From positions 372,001-436,000 of the forward strand of contig NZ_CP121662.1 in assembly GCF_029714285.1 (NCBI RefSeq): a stretch of DNA of 64,000 bases, read 5' to 3'. A program made the position numbers and the translations under genes. The DNA comes from Rhizobium sp. CB3090. GTDB lineage: Bacteria; Pseudomonadota; Alphaproteobacteria; Rhizobiales; Rhizobiaceae. Below are positions 8,997 to 19,211 of the stretch, piece by piece (the stretch's first letter is position 1; every line of letters begins with the position of its first letter). The notes beneath the pieces are model-generated. The model did no database searches and was not told the origin of the DNA. It worked only from the letters and a program-made list of their open reading frames with translations.

Positions 8997-10346
8997 ATGT
9001 CTTCAGAAATCGATTCCGCCACTCTGCTTTCCCGCGCCAGCCAATTGATAGACCTCGCCCGGAAAGCCGGTGCGGATGCGGCCGATGCCGTCGTCGTGCG
9101 CTCGCGGGCGCAATCCGTCAGCGTCCGCCTCGGCAAGGTCGAAGGCACCGAATCCTCCGAAAGCGATGATTTTTCGCTGAGGGTGTTTGTCGGCAAGCGT
9201 GTCGCCAGCGTCTCGGCCAATCCCGGCTTCGACCTGCAGGCGCTGGCCGAACGCGCCGTCGCGATGGCAAGGGTTTCGCCGGAAGATCCATTCGCCTGCC
9301 TTGCAGATGAAGCGGATCTCGCCAAGACCTATCCCGATCTCGAACTCTTCGATCCGACCGAGGTCTCGTCGGTTCAACTGCGCGAGGCAGCCCTTGCGAT
9401 GGAAGAGGCAGCACTCGCCGTCCCTGGTGTCAACAACTCCTCGGGCGCGGGCGCATCCGCCGGCATGGGTGGCATGGTGCTTGTGACGTCGCACGGTTTT
9501 GCCGGTCACTATATGGGCTCCCGCTTCAGCCGCTCCGTCAGCGTCATCGCCGGTGAAGGCACCGGCATGGAGCGTGATTACGATTTCGACAGCCGCCTTT
9601 ATTTCGCCGATTTGGATGCCGCTGAGGATATCGGCCGCCGTGCCGGCGAGCGGGTGGTCAAGCGCGTCAATCCGCGCCAGGTTCCGACCGGCAAGGATGT
9701 GACAGTCGTTTTCGATCCGCGCGTGGCGCGTGGCTTCGTCGGTCATATTGCCGGTGCGATCAACGGCGCGTCCGTCGCGCGCAAGACCAGTTTCCTGCGC
9801 GACAAGATGGGCGAGCAGGTGCTCAAGGCCGGCCTGTCGATCACCGACGATCCCTTGATCGTGCGCGGTCCGGCCTCGCGTCCCTTTGACGGCGAAGGTG
9901 TTTCGGGCAAGCGTCTGGTGATGATCGAAGACGGTGTATTGAAGCATTGGTTCCTGTCCACGTCGACGGCGCGCGAGATCGGCGGCCTCAAGACCAACGG
10001 CCGCGGATCTCGCGGCGGCACCGCCGTTTCGCCGTCTTCCACCAATCTGGCGCTGGAGCCGGGCGACATTTCCCCGGAAGAGCTGATCCGCAATGTCGGC
10101 AACGGCTTCTACGTCACCGAGCTGATCGGCCAAGGCGTCAATATGATTACCGGCGAATACAGCCGCGGCGCTACCGGCTTCTGGATCGAAAACGGCGAAC
10201 TGACGTTCCCGGTGTCGGAGGTGACGATCGCCTCCAACCTCAAGGATATGTTCATGCGTCTGACGCCGGCAAACGATATCGACCGCGATTTCGGCGTCGC
10301 GGCTCCGACGCTCGCCATCGAAGGCATGACGCTGGCCGGGCGCTGA
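8997..10346 (+). CDS. pmbA: TldD/PmbA family protein (TldE subunit)
   Basis: Subunit of the TldD/TldE metalloprotease, which in E. coli helps process microcin B17 and degrade the CcdA antitoxin. The 449-residue protein has typical PmbA signatures such as GSRGGTAVSPSSTNLALEPG and, near the end, GEYSRGATGFWIENGE. I see no HExxxH zinc motif, as expected for the TldE/PmbA partner; the tldD gene is not in the window. The cysQ-like gene follows after 22 bp. Confidence 0.9.
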   Translation: MSSEIDSATLLSRASQLIDLARKAGADAADAVVVRSRAQSVSVRLGKVEGTESSESDDFSLRVFVGKRVASVSANPGFDLQALAERAVAMARVSPEDPFACLADEADLAKTYPDLELFDPTEVSSVQLREAALAMEEAALAVPGVNNSSGAGASAGMGGMVLVTSHGFAGHYMGSRFSRSVSVIAGEGTGMERDYDFDSRLYFADLDAAEDIGRRAGERVVKRVNPRQVPTGKDVTVVFDPRVARGFVGHIAGAINGASVARKTSFLRDKMGEQVLKAGLSITDDPLIVRGPASRPFDGEGVSGKRLVMIEDGVLKHWFLSTSTAREIGGLKTNGRGSRGGTAVSPSSTNLALEPGDISPEELIRNVGNGFYVTELIGQGVNMITGEYSRGATGFWIENGELTFPVSEVTIASNLKDMFMRLTPANDIDRDFGVAAPTLAIEGMTLAGR

Positions 10347-10368
10347 GACGGAGATTGGAATTTCGGAA

Positions 10369-11178
10369 ATGAGCGATAGAGACGCAGTCGGCCAATTGAG
10401 CGATCTCGATCTGATCGTTGAAGCGGCACGCCAGGCGGGCGATATCGCTCTCAGCTTTTTCCGTCAATCGCCGGAGGTCTGGTGGAAGAACGAGGGCCGT
10501 TCTCCCGTCAGCGCCGCCGATTTCGCAGCCAACGAAAAGCTCGCCTCCATTCTGCGTCCCGCACGGCCCGATTATGGGTGGCTTTCGGAAGAGACCGACG
10601 ATGATGCCGAGCGGCTGTTACATCCGACCCTCTTCGTCGTCGATCCGATCGATGGCACGCGCGGGTTCCTGTCGGGACTCGAGCTTTGGTGCGTCAGCGT
10701 CGCAGTGGTGAGCAATGGGCGTCCGACCGCGGGCGTACTCTACGCGCCGGCATTGGAGGAATTGTTCGTTGCAACGGCTGACGGCCCGGCCCTGAAGAAT
10801 GGCGAGCCGATCGCGGTTTCCGACAGGCTAGAGCACGCTATACACAGGCTTGCCGCCGGTGAGGATATGTTGAGCGGCTTCGATCCGGACTTCCGCAAGA
10901 CGATCGAGCGGGCAAAGCACGTACCTTCGCTCGCCTATCGCCTGGCCATGGTTGCCGACGGCCGGCTGGATGGGACGATCGTCAAACGCAATTCCCATGA
11001 CTGGGATGTCGCAGCCGCCGATCTCATTTTGGAGCGGGCAGGCGGAGCGCTGGTCGATCTCTTCGGCCAGCCGCTCAACTACAATCGCGCCGATGTCTCG
11101 CATGGCGAACTCTGCGGCGCGTCGGCGGTGCGGCTGCCGGAATTCCTGCGCCAGCTTTCCCACAGACGAAGCGGTTGA
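10369..11178 (+). CDS. cysQ: 3'(2'),5'-bisphosphate nucleotidase CysQ / inositol monophosphatase family
   Basis: Mg-dependent, Li-sensitive phosphatase family; CysQ removes the 3' phosphate from PAP formed in sulfate assimilation. The 269-residue protein has the metal-binding motifs SEETDDD, DPIDGTRGF and NSHDWDVAAAD, the three core motifs of the IMPase fold. The family is confident; the exact substrate (PAP versus an inositol phosphate) is inferred. It lies between pmbA and the small DUF4170 gene on the same strand. Confidence 0.82.
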   Translation: MSDRDAVGQLSDLDLIVEAARQAGDIALSFFRQSPEVWWKNEGRSPVSAADFAANEKLASILRPARPDYGWLSEETDDDAERLLHPTLFVVDPIDGTRGFLSGLELWCVSVAVVSNGRPTAGVLYAPALEELFVATADGPALKNGEPIAVSDRLEHAIHRLAAGEDMLSGFDPDFRKTIERAKHVPSLAYRLAMVADGRLDGTIVKRNSHDWDVAAADLILERAGGALVDLFGQPLNYNRADVSHGELCGASAVRLPEFLRQLSHRRSG

Positions 11179-11239
11179 CCTTTTGGTCAAAATCCCTCAG
11201 ATGAAGAGCGGAGGGGGACGACAGCAGAAAGAGACGAAA

Positions 11240-11485
11240 ATGACCGTTACCAGCGACAAAAAGCAGCTCTTGCACCTCGTATTCGGCGGGGAACTGGAAA
11301 ACCTCGAAGAAGTACAGTTCCGCAATCTGAACGAACTCGACATTGTCGGCATGTATCCCGATTATGCGAGTGCGTTGACCGCTTGGAAGTCGAAGGCGCA
11401 ACAGACTGTCGACAACGCCCACATGCGTTATTTCATCGTCCATCTGCATCGTTTGCTCGACCCGCAGGACAAAGCTTCCTCCTGA
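11240..11485 (+). CDS. DUF4170 family small protein
   Basis: An 81-residue protein of a small, mainly alphaproteobacterial family without known function. It starts MTVTSDKKQLLHLVFGGEL and contains NELDIVGMYPDYASA and AHMRYFIVHLHRLLDP. Mixed alpha/beta, soluble, with no signal peptide. The ATG at 11240 is preceded by a purine-rich AGAAAGAGA. It follows cysQ after 61 bp and precedes the lipid A core genes, an order I recall from other Rhizobiaceae. Confidence 0.8.
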   Translation: MTVTSDKKQLLHLVFGGELENLEEVQFRNLNELDIVGMYPDYASALTAWKSKAQQTVDNAHMRYFIVHLHRLLDPQDKASS

Positions 11486-11590
11486 GGTCGCGTTTTGCCC
11501 AACTAATATTTGATATTCCGGTCCGGACGGGTGTTCTCGTTTTTAATCCGGCAATGGCGCAGTATTTTTGACGCAATCAGAACGAAAAAT

Positions 11591-11608
11591 CGGCCGAACT
11601 TTCGGCCG
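11591..11608. terminator. Short perfect hairpin upstream of waaA
   Basis: CGGCCGAA and TTCGGCCG flank two bases. On the - strand the stem is followed by ATTTTTCG; on the + strand there is no T-run. With no - strand gene nearby it may instead mark the end of the cysQ-DUF4170 transcript. Weak call. Confidence 0.3.
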
Positions 11609-11664
11609 TGGAATAATTGGGATTTGGCATTGATGACGATCAGCTTGGATCGGAGGCAATCGAG

Positions 11665-12984
11665 ATGAGCAGCCTTAGGGCGCGCCTCGCTTTGGGTGCC
11701 TACCGCTTTGGCGGGATTGCAGTCTATCCCCTCGTCGGGACCTACCTTACCGTCCGTGCTGCCAAGGGCAAGGAAGACCGCTCCCGGCGGCTGGAGCGTT
11801 TCGGCTACGCCAGCGCCAATCGTCCTCAAGGGCCGCTCGTCTGGTTTCATGCCGCAAGCGTCGGCGAGACCTCGGCGGTCGTGCCGCTGATCCGCGAAAT
11901 CCGCCGCCGCGACATCCACGTCATTCTGACCACGGGAACCATCACCTCGGCCAAGGTGACGCAGGAGCGTCTCGGCGACGAGGTCATTCACCAATATGTG
12001 CCGCTCGACCTGAAACCGGCCATCAGCCGTTTCCTCGAATATTGGCAACCCGATTGCACCATCATCGCCGAATCCGAGATCTGGCCGATGACCATCATGG
12101 AACTCGGCCGCCGGCGCATTCCACAGATCCTCGTCAATGCCCGCCTGTCGGATCGCTCTTTTGCGCGCTGGAGCGGGCATCCTGAGCTCTCGGAGGCGCT
12201 GTTCGAAAACCTTGCGCTGGTCGTCGCACAATCCGATCTCGATGCCGAGCGCTATCGCGACCTCGGTGCGCGGCAGGTGATCAAGTCCGGCAATCTCAAA
12301 GTGGATACCGACGCGCCGCCCTATGATGCGCCGACCCTTGCCCGCTACATGAAGCAGATCGGCACCCGCAAGACCTGGGCTGCCGTCTCGACCTTCGAAG
12401 GCGAGGAGGGTGCTGCCGCCATCGTCCACAAGACGCTGAAAGAGCATAACGGTCAGTTGACCATGATCGTGCCGCGCCATCCTGAGCGCTGCGACGCGAT
12501 CGAAGCGATGCTCGTCGAGCAGGGACTGAAAGTGGCGCGCCGCACCCGCAACGATGTATTGTCGCCTGACGTCGATGTCTTCCTCGGTGATACGATCGGC
12601 GAAATGGGCCTCTATCTGCGCATGACCGAAGTCGCGTTCATGGGCAAATCACTATTCAACGAGGGCGGACAAAACCCCCTGGAGCCGGCCATGCTCGGCT
12701 GCGCCATCCTGACGGGCGGCCAGGTCCAGAATTTCCGCGACGCCTATCAACTGCTTGCCCGTCGCGGCAGCGCCCGCATGGTGCGCGACACCGAGATGCT
12801 GGCGAGGGGCGTGCACTACCTGCTGACCAACGATGCGGCCCGGCGCGGCATGATCGATGCCGGCTACATCGCGGTGCACGAGATGCGCGGGGCGCTGGCG
12901 GCGACCATCAAGGGATTGGAACCCTACATCAACCCGCTGACTGTGAAGGCGCGATTGCTGCCGAAGACGATGGCGCAGGGATAA
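11665..12984 (+). CDS. waaA: 3-deoxy-D-manno-octulosonic acid (Kdo) transferase
   Basis: Transfers Kdo from CMP-Kdo to the lipid A precursor at the inner membrane (glycosyltransferase family 30). The protein has 439 residues. An N-terminal membrane-associated stretch (LALGAYRFGGIAVYPLV) precedes the acceptor domain with WFHAASVGETSAV and the family block LVNARLSDRSF; the donor half contains NEGGQNPLEPAMLG. The ATG at 11665 follows CGGAGG; an in-frame ATG at 11617 lacks that support. It heads the waaA, HAD, lpxK series. Confidence 0.92.
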   Translation: MSSLRARLALGAYRFGGIAVYPLVGTYLTVRAAKGKEDRSRRLERFGYASANRPQGPLVWFHAASVGETSAVVPLIREIRRRDIHVILTTGTITSAKVTQERLGDEVIHQYVPLDLKPAISRFLEYWQPDCTIIAESEIWPMTIMELGRRRIPQILVNARLSDRSFARWSGHPELSEALFENLALVVAQSDLDAERYRDLGARQVIKSGNLKVDTDAPPYDAPTLARYMKQIGTRKTWAAVSTFEGEEGAAAIVHKTLKEHNGQLTMIVPRHPERCDAIEAMLVEQGLKVARRTRNDVLSPDVDVFLGDTIGEMGLYLRMTEVAFMGKSLFNEGGQNPLEPAMLGCAILTGGQVQNFRDAYQLLARRGSARMVRDTEMLARGVHYLLTNDAARRGMIDAGYIAVHEMRGALAATIKGLEPYINPLTVKARLLPKTMAQG

Positions 12985-12994
12985 GGGGCTCTAT

Positions 12995-13720
12995 ATGACA
13001 TCGATCAAGCTGGGTGGGATCGCGGGTATTCTCTTCGACAAGGACGGCACGCTGCTCGACTATGATGCAAGCTGGCTGCCGGTCAATCGCGAACTTGCGA
13101 GCATAGCCGCCCAGGGTGACGCCGTGCTTGCCGATCATTTGCTTTCGGCCTGCGGCATGGACCCGGTCACCGGTCATATCGTGCCGGACAGCCTGCTCGC
13201 TGCCGGCAATACCCGCCAGATTTCCGACGGCCTTGTCGCCGCTGGCTCCATGATGGACGTGCTGGAGCTGACGGAAAAGCTCGATGCGCTATTTTCCCAT
13301 GCCGCCGACTTCTCTGCACCAGTCACCGATCTCGCCGATTTCTTTCGCCGCCTGCACGAGCGTGGCTACAAGCTGGGCGTTGCCTCCAGCGACAATGAGC
13401 GCTCCATCCGCCAGACGGCGCGCCGCTTCGGCTTTCTCGATTATCTCGACTATATTGCCGGTTATGACAGCGGTTTTGGAACGAAGCCGGAGCCCGGCAT
13501 GGTGCTCGGCTTCTGCGCGGCGACGGGCCTTTCCCCCGCACAAATCGCCGTCGTCGGCGACAACAATCACGATTTGCATATGGGGCACAATGCCGGCGCG
13601 GGCCTGACGGTCGGCGTGCTGACTGGTACTGGATCGCGTGAATCGCTTGCGGCCGCTGATTATTGCCTGAATGACATTACCGAGCTGGAAGGCCTGCTGC
13701 CCGTCGCCCAGCCGGTGTGA
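12995..13720 (+). CDS. HAD-superfamily hydrolase (phosphoglycolate phosphatase-like)
   Basis: Predicted phosphatase of 241 residues. HAD motif I is FDKDGTLLDYD, motif II is around GVASSDNERS, and motif IV is VVGDNNHDL. A helical cap domain lies between residues 20 and 100. The substrate is unknown; similarity is to Gph-type phosphatases. It starts 10 bp behind waaA and precedes lpxK, so an envelope-related substrate is possible, but that is inference from position only. Confidence 0.8.
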   Translation: MTSIKLGGIAGILFDKDGTLLDYDASWLPVNRELASIAAQGDAVLADHLLSACGMDPVTGHIVPDSLLAAGNTRQISDGLVAAGSMMDVLELTEKLDALFSHAADFSAPVTDLADFFRRLHERGYKLGVASSDNERSIRQTARRFGFLDYLDYIAGYDSGFGTKPEPGMVLGFCAATGLSPAQIAVVGDNNHDLHMGHNAGAGLTVGVLTGTGSRESLAAADYCLNDITELEGLLPVAQPV

Positions 13721-13813
13721 CCAACCGCAAAGGCTTGCTTTTTCGTCCGATCTGCCTTTTCTTGCCGCCTTGGTGAGATGTAGGCAAGAGCGGGCGCGAG
13801 GCGGGATTAGATT

Positions 13814-14857
13814 ATGGTATCGGAAGCACCGCCTTTCTGGTGGCGGAAGCCGGATTGGCGCGCTTGGGGGCTCTCTCCCTTTTCCTTTTTGTACGGTCGC
13901 ATTGCCGGCCACCGCATGGCGCATGGTCGTCGTGCTTCCGTTCCGATGCCGGTGATTTGCATCGGCAATTTCACTGTGGGCGGCGCCGGCAAGACGCCGA
14001 CGGCGCTGACGATCGCCCGTGCCGCCAAGGCGAAGGGATTGAAGCCGGGCTTCCTCAGTCGCGGTTATGGCGGTTCACTGGACGTTACGACCGTCGTCGA
14101 TCCCGACCACCATCACGCTACCGCAGTCGGCGACGAGCCGCTGCTACTTGCCCGTGAGGCATTGACGGTGATCTCGCGCCGCCGTTTGGAAGGGGCGCAG
14201 CGGCTGGTGCGCGAGGGCGCCGATCTCATCATCATGGATGACGGCTTCCAGAGTGCGCAACTTTCCATCGACTATGCCTTGGTCGTCATCGATGCGACCA
14301 GAGGCATCGGCAACGGCCATCTCGTTCCTGGCGGACCGGTACGGGCGCCGCTACGCACACAATTGCGCTACGCCTCGGCTCTGCTGAAAGTCGGTGAAGG
14401 CAACGCCGCCGACCGGCTGGTGCGCATGGCGGCGCGGGCCGGAAAACCGTTCTTCGCGGCATCGGTCAAGGTGCGCGGCCAGGAGGATTTGCGAGGGTGC
14501 AATGTCCTCGCCTTCGCCGGCATTGCCGATCCCACCAAATTCTTTCGCACGGTGGAGTCATTGGGGGGCAGCATCGCCGTCAGCCGTACTTTCGGCGATC
14601 ATGAACATCTGGGCGAAGACGATATAGCCGACATTCTCGATATCGCCGCACGGGATGGCCTGGAGATCGTCACTACTTCCAAGGATTATGTCCGCCTGAT
14701 CGGCCATCACGGCCGGGCCGACGAGCTGTTACGGGCCTGCCGCGTCATCGAGATCGACATGGTCTTCGATGATCACCGCGCGCCGGCTTTGATCATCGAC
14801 CGGGCAATCGCCGCCGCCCGCGAGCGGCGGTTACGGGAGAAGCAGAAGGCAAAATAG
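13814..14857 (+). CDS. lpxK: Tetraacyldisaccharide 4'-kinase LpxK
   Basis: Phosphorylates the 4' position of the tetraacyldisaccharide to give lipid IVA, acting at the inner membrane. The 347-residue protein has an N-terminal amphipathic anchor ([20 protein letters not shown]), the P-loop [20 protein letters not shown] and MDDGFQ, all family hallmarks. It is downstream of waaA and the HAD gene with a 93-bp gap. Confidence 0.94.
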   Translation: MVSEAPPFWWRKPDWRAWGLSPFSFLYGRIAGHRMAHGRRASVPMPVICIGNFTVGGAGKTPTALTIARAAKAKGLKPGFLSRGYGGSLDVTTVVDPDHHHATAVGDEPLLLAREALTVISRRRLEGAQRLVREGADLIIMDDGFQSAQLSIDYALVVIDATRGIGNGHLVPGGPVRAPLRTQLRYASALLKVGEGNAADRLVRMAARAGKPFFAASVKVRGQEDLRGCNVLAFAGIADPTKFFRTVESLGGSIAVSRTFGDHEHLGEDDIADILDIAARDGLEIVTTSKDYVRLIGHHGRADELLRACRVIEIDMVFDDHRAPALIIDRAIAAARERRLREKQKAK

Positions 14858-14869
14858 GGATCGTAGCGA

Positions 14870-15100
14870 TCAGCGCTTCTGGTTCGGAAGCGCGCCGGCG
14901 CGTTTTTCGGCTTCGAGCGAGGATATCACGTCGGCATAGGGTTCCTGCCGGGCGACGCTCCAGTAGCGCAGCTCGTCGAGCGCGATGTGCTTGCCGGTCA
15001 TGGCGCAGACCACATAGGAGCCGGGCATGAGGATTTGGAAATCACCGTCGAGATAGCGGATCTTCGCCTCGCGGTTTCCATGTCCCTCGAAAAGATTCAT
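14870..15100 (-). CDS. DUF2093 family small protein
   Basis: A 76-residue protein starting MNLFEGHGNREAKIRYLDGD, a short family typical of Rhizobiales with no assigned function. Longer in-frame reading upstream has no support. It lies 83 bp downstream of mutL on the same strand and converges with lpxK, from which it is separated by 12 bp. The lpxK, DUF2093, mutL neighbourhood is one I remember as conserved in the order. Confidence 0.8.
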   Translation of the reverse strand: MNLFEGHGNREAKIRYLDGDFQILMPGSYVVCAMTGKHIALDELRYWSVARQEPYADVISSLEAEKRAGALPNQKR

Positions 15101-15183
15101 CTGATGCCGTCCCCGATCTCTGTCTTCTGTTTGCCATACCCCGGCAAGCCGGACTTTTCCAGTTCTTTCGGTGGTATCTGTTC

Positions 15184-17013
15184 TCAGCTCCGTCCGAACA
15201 GCCGTTCGATGTCCGAGAGCTTCAGCTCTATATAGGTCGGCCGGCCGTGATTGCACTGGCCCGAGCCGGGCGTTGCCTCCATTTGACGCAACAGCGCGTT
15301 CATTTCCTCCGGCCTCAGCCTTCGGCCGGAGCGCACCGAGCCATGGCAAGCCATGGTGGCGGCAACATATTCCAGTTTGGCGGCAAGACCCGAGGCGGTT
15401 TCCCATTCGGCGATCTCATCGGCCAACTGCCGGATCAATCCCTGCGCATCCACTTCGCCAAGCATCGCCGGCGTTTCACGCACCGCAATGGCTCCGGGGC
15501 CGAAACGCTCGATGGCAAGGCCGAGTTTGCCAAGCTCGTCGGCAAACACCATCAGCCGATCGCAATCCTCCTCGGGCAGGTCGACGATCTCCGGGATCAA
15601 TAGGACCTGCGAGGACAATTGCTTCGAATGCAGCGCTTTGCGCATCTCCTCGAACACCAGCCGCTCATGTGCCGCATGCTGATCGACGATGACGAGGCCG
15701 TCGTCGGTCTGGGCGACGATGTAGTTCTCATGCAGTTGGGCGCGCGCCGCACCCAGGGGGAATCGGGCCGGCTCCTCCGTGCGTGCAAGCTCTACAGCCG
15801 GGGCCGTCTCGGCCCGGGCGGTCGGCATGGCAAGGCCATCGAAGGCGGCCTGAGGCCGTTCGCCGAAACCATATCCGTTCGTGGCCGAGGACTGATAGGG
15901 CCGCGATGGTGAAGCCTCTGGTGTCCATGGTGCTGATGGTGTCGACGGCCGCCAGGCCGGCTGGAAGCCGGAACGGCCTGGGCTGAAGGCGCGCAGCATG
16001 CCGTCGGCGCCTGTCGTCGCGGCGCGATCGCCTTCGCGCGCCAAAGCCTCGCGGATGGCGCCGACGATCAGGCCGCGCACCAGGCCCGGATCGCGGAAGC
16101 GGACATCGGACTTCGCCGGATGCACGTTGACATCGACGAGGGCCGGGTCGAGCCTGATGGAAAGAACGGCGACGGGATAGCGCCCGGAGGGTATGGTCTC
16201 GGCATAGGCACCGCGGATCGCCGACAGGATCAGCTTGTCCTGCACCGGCCTGCCGTTGACGAAGGCATATTGATGCGCCGAGTTGCCGCGATTGAAGGTG
16301 GGCACGCCGATGAAACCGGTCAGGCTCACATCCTCCCGCACGGCATCGAGCTCGATGGCATTGTCCTTGAATTCATGGCCGAGCACCTGCGCCATGCGGG
16401 CGAGGTGATCGTCGCCGGTAGCGGGAAATTCCAGTGTCGAGCGGTCGCTGCCGGAAAGCACGAAACGCACCCGCGGAAAGGCGATCGCCATACGTTTGAC
16501 GACTTCGCTAATCGCCGCAGCCTCGGCCTTCTCCGTCTTCAGGAATTTCAATCGCGCCGGCGTGGCGAAGAACAGATCGCGCACCTCGACGATCGTGCCG
16601 GGATTGGCCGCTGCCGGACGCAGGTGCAGCACCCTGCCGCCGGCGACCGCAATCTCGGCGCCGCCATCGCTGCCGGGCTTCCGGCTGGCGATCGACAGCT
16701 TCGCCACCGAGCCGATCGAGGGCAGGGCCTCGCCGCGGAAACCGAGCGTGCGGATATCCTCCAGCGTGTCCGATATCTTCGAGGTACAGTGCCGCCTGAC
16801 CGCCAGTTCCAGATCCGCCTGTTCCATACCGGCACCGTTGTCGCTGACCCGCAGCAGCGCCTTGCCGCCGCCGACCGTGGCGATCTCGATGCGCGTCGCG
16901 CCAGCATCCAGAGCATTTTCGATCAGCTCCTTGGCAGCGCTCGCCGGCCGCTCGATAACTTCGCCGGCGGCGATCTGGTTGATCAAGGTTTCGGAGAGTT
17001 GCTTGATGGCCAT
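15184..17013 (-). CDS. mutL: DNA mismatch repair protein MutL
   Basis: Couples MutS mismatch recognition to strand incision. The 609-residue protein has the GHKL ATPase domain ([32 protein letters not shown]) in its first 330 residues, a Pro/Ser-rich linker, and a C-terminal dimerisation domain with [13 protein letters not shown], the DQHA(X)2E(X)4E endonuclease motif. So this MutL should nick DNA itself, fitting an organism without MutH. Start chosen at [10 protein letters not shown] (17013), the conserved MutL N-terminus. Confidence 0.95.
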   Translation of the reverse strand: MAIKQLSETLINQIAAGEVIERPASAAKELIENALDAGATRIEIATVGGGKALLRVSDNGAGMEQADLELAVRRHCTSKISDTLEDIRTLGFRGEALPSIGSVAKLSIASRKPGSDGGAEIAVAGGRVLHLRPAAANPGTIVEVRDLFFATPARLKFLKTEKAEAAAISEVVKRMAIAFPRVRFVLSGSDRSTLEFPATGDDHLARMAQVLGHEFKDNAIELDAVREDVSLTGFIGVPTFNRGNSAHQYAFVNGRPVQDKLILSAIRGAYAETIPSGRYPVAVLSIRLDPALVDVNVHPAKSDVRFRDPGLVRGLIVGAIREALAREGDRAATTGADGMLRAFSPGRSGFQPAWRPSTPSAPWTPEASPSRPYQSSATNGYGFGERPQAAFDGLAMPTARAETAPAVELARTEEPARFPLGAARAQLHENYIVAQTDDGLVIVDQHAAHERLVFEEMRKALHSKQLSSQVLLIPEIVDLPEEDCDRLMVFADELGKLGLAIERFGPGAIAVRETPAMLGEVDAQGLIRQLADEIAEWETASGLAAKLEYVAATMACHGSVRSGRRLRPEEMNALLRQMEATPGSGQCNHGRPTYIELKLSDIERLFGRS

Positions 17014-17350
17014 ATCTGCATTTTCATGGATTCGTGGCGAGGTGGAAAGAGAAAACGCAGCCCATCCTTCGTCATCCACCCGATTCAGTGGGGAGCTTTG
17101 TTTAAAAATTTAATCAAAGCTTAAGGGAATGATGGCAGGTTGCATTCATAAGAACTTGAAATGATTGCAGGTGGCGCGCTCGCGCACGTTTCGGCTTTTG
17201 GCGGCAGGTTGGCGGCCGTCATGCAGCAGCCGGCTTCCGCCTGTTTCGAGTGTTCAGGCCAGCATGATATTTCCATAAATTTTCTCGAGAGCTGTCGTCG
17301 CTCTCAAGCCCAATATGCCGTAGTAGCGGATAGATGTAGGAATCGGACGA
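17014..17350. other. Intergenic region between mutL and the PAS/receiver gene
   Basis: This 337-bp divergent interval must hold promoters for both flanking genes. AT-rich patches occur near 17100-17130 and 17270-17285. I see no gene, no clear consensus promoter and no strong hairpin in it. Confidence 0.5.
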
Positions 17351-19084
17351 ATGACTGCCGAGATCGACAAGGCAGCTTTTGCAGCAATGACCGAAGATGC
17401 GCCGCCTGACGGCAATCTGCAGGCGGCGCTGTTCGATGCCGTCTGCGACGGGCTCTCCAGCGCCTTCCTTATCTATGACAAGAACGATCTGCTGTTGTTC
17501 GCCAGCCGCCAGATCTTGAATTTTTTTCCGATCCCGCCGCAATTCCTGCAGCCATCGACACGGCTCCGCGATTTCCTCGGCGCCATGTTCGACAGCGGCG
17601 TCCTGCATCACGATGCTCGCACGAAATCGGCAGCCACGCGCGACGATTGGATTTCACAGCGGATTGCCTCGCATTGGCGCGAGCGTTTTGATGCGACGGA
17701 ACATTTCGGCGCGGATCGTTGGGTTCGTTTCGTCAAGCGCCGGCTGCCGTCGGGTCTCGGCGTCTGCATCCTCTCGGATATTTCGGAAGTGAAGAAGCGC
17801 GAGGAGCAATGGCGCCTCGACATGGAGCGTGTGCAGCTCACCGAGGATATTCTCGACAACCTGCCGTTTCCACTCTTCGTCAAAGACCGCAACATGGCCT
17901 ATGTCGCGGTCAATAAGGCGTTCTGCGACAAATACCAGACCTCCGCGGATGCGGTGCTGGGCCGCAGGGGCATCGATCTCTTCTCCACGGATATTGCCAA
18001 TCGCTTCGAGGAGAGCGATCGGCATGTGATAGAAACAGGCGAAATGTCGATCTCGCGCCAACGGCAGATCGCCCGCGACGGCATCGAGCGCGACGTGGTC
18101 ACCAGGAAACAGCGCATCGGCAAGCCCGGGCGCTATTTCCTGGTCGCCACCATGCAGGACCTCCCCAAGGACGGCGCGGATTTCGACGAATTCGCTCTTG
18201 CCTCTCAGATCAAGGAGAGCAGCGACCGGTCCTATCGACGCGCCTATGTGCCGATGGCAGCACTTCAGACTGCCGTGCGCCGTCCGCCGGCGATGGAGAC
18301 CTTCGTTCCCGAGAACTTCTCCGGCCGCAAGATCCTCGTGGTCACCGCGGATCTTGCCGCGGAATCGGCGGCGTTGAAGATGCTCGCCAAATACGGCTTC
18401 GAGGCATGTTCGGTCCATAATGAAAACGAGGAGGCGGCATTTCTGGATGTCGCAAGCTCTCTCGGCATCAGGATCGATCTCGTCATCGTCGACAATCAGC
18501 TCGGCAATCGCGGCCTGGAATTGGCCGAGCGGCAGAGTGTGCCGGCTCTATCGCTGGACGGCTCGCAGCTTGCCACCGAACTCACCTTCCTGATCGCACG
18601 GCATTTCAACCGCAATATCCGCGGCAAGGCGGGCGAGCCTGTCGAGGGCAGGGCGGAGGATTGGCAGATCGCGGCGGGCGGCGACGATCGTGGCTTCCAG
18701 ATCCTCGTTGCGGAAGACAACGATATCAATCAGATCGTCTTCTCGCAGATACTGGAAGGGCTCGGTTATCGCTACATGATCGCCGCCAGCGGCGACGAGG
18801 CGGTGCGGCTGTGGAGCGAACACCGCCCGCAACTGATCCTGATGGATATTTCCCTGCCGGGCCTCAACGGTTTCGAAGCCGCGAGATTGATCCGCCGCAC
18901 GGAGAAAGGTAGCGGATCGCACACCCCCATCATCGGCGTGCTCACCCAGGCTTTCGAGCGGGACCGCAACGAATGCATCGATGCCGGTATGGACGATATC
19001 ATCATGAAGCCTGTCAGCCCGGATATTCTTGAGACTGTGTTTCAGAAATACATGCGCAGCAGCCGCAAAGCTCAAATCAGATGA
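17351..19084 (+). CDS. PAS-domain protein with degenerate and canonical receiver domains, no kinase domain
   Basis: Predicted cytoplasmic signalling protein of 577 residues. A PAS-like region (about 20-130) is followed by a second PAS domain (about 155-260; FPLFVKDRNMAYVAVNKAFC). Next is a receiver-like segment (about 315-420; GRKILVVTADLAAESAALKM) with VIVDNQLG near Asp381 but without the usual acidic pair. The C-terminal receiver (about 450-570) is canonical: VAEDNDINQ, LILMDISLPG (Asp near 499) and MKPVS. No HisKA/HATPase domain and no output domain are seen. A GGDEF-EAL gene follows on the same strand. Confidence 0.85.
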   Translation: MTAEIDKAAFAAMTEDAPPDGNLQAALFDAVCDGLSSAFLIYDKNDLLLFASRQILNFFPIPPQFLQPSTRLRDFLGAMFDSGVLHHDARTKSAATRDDWISQRIASHWRERFDATEHFGADRWVRFVKRRLPSGLGVCILSDISEVKKREEQWRLDMERVQLTEDILDNLPFPLFVKDRNMAYVAVNKAFCDKYQTSADAVLGRRGIDLFSTDIANRFEESDRHVIETGEMSISRQRQIARDGIERDVVTRKQRIGKPGRYFLVATMQDLPKDGADFDEFALASQIKESSDRSYRRAYVPMAALQTAVRRPPAMETFVPENFSGRKILVVTADLAAESAALKMLAKYGFEACSVHNENEEAAFLDVASSLGIRIDLVIVDNQLGNRGLELAERQSVPALSLDGSQLATELTFLIARHFNRNIRGKAGEPVEGRAEDWQIAAGGDDRGFQILVAEDNDINQIVFSQILEGLGYRYMIAASGDEAVRLWSEHRPQLILMDISLPGLNGFEAARLIRRTEKGSGSHTPIIGVLTQAFERDRNECIDAGMDDIIMKPVSPDILETVFQKYMRSSRKAQIR

Positions 19085-19211
19085 ATTTCATAATTGTATA
19101 ACAGCTAATGAATAGATTTTCCTCTCATCGAATGACTGTCGCCCCGCTATCCTTTGTTAAGACTTCGCCGTCATGCTCTTTCGCGGGTGGAGGAAAGTGT
19201 CGGGACTGAAT

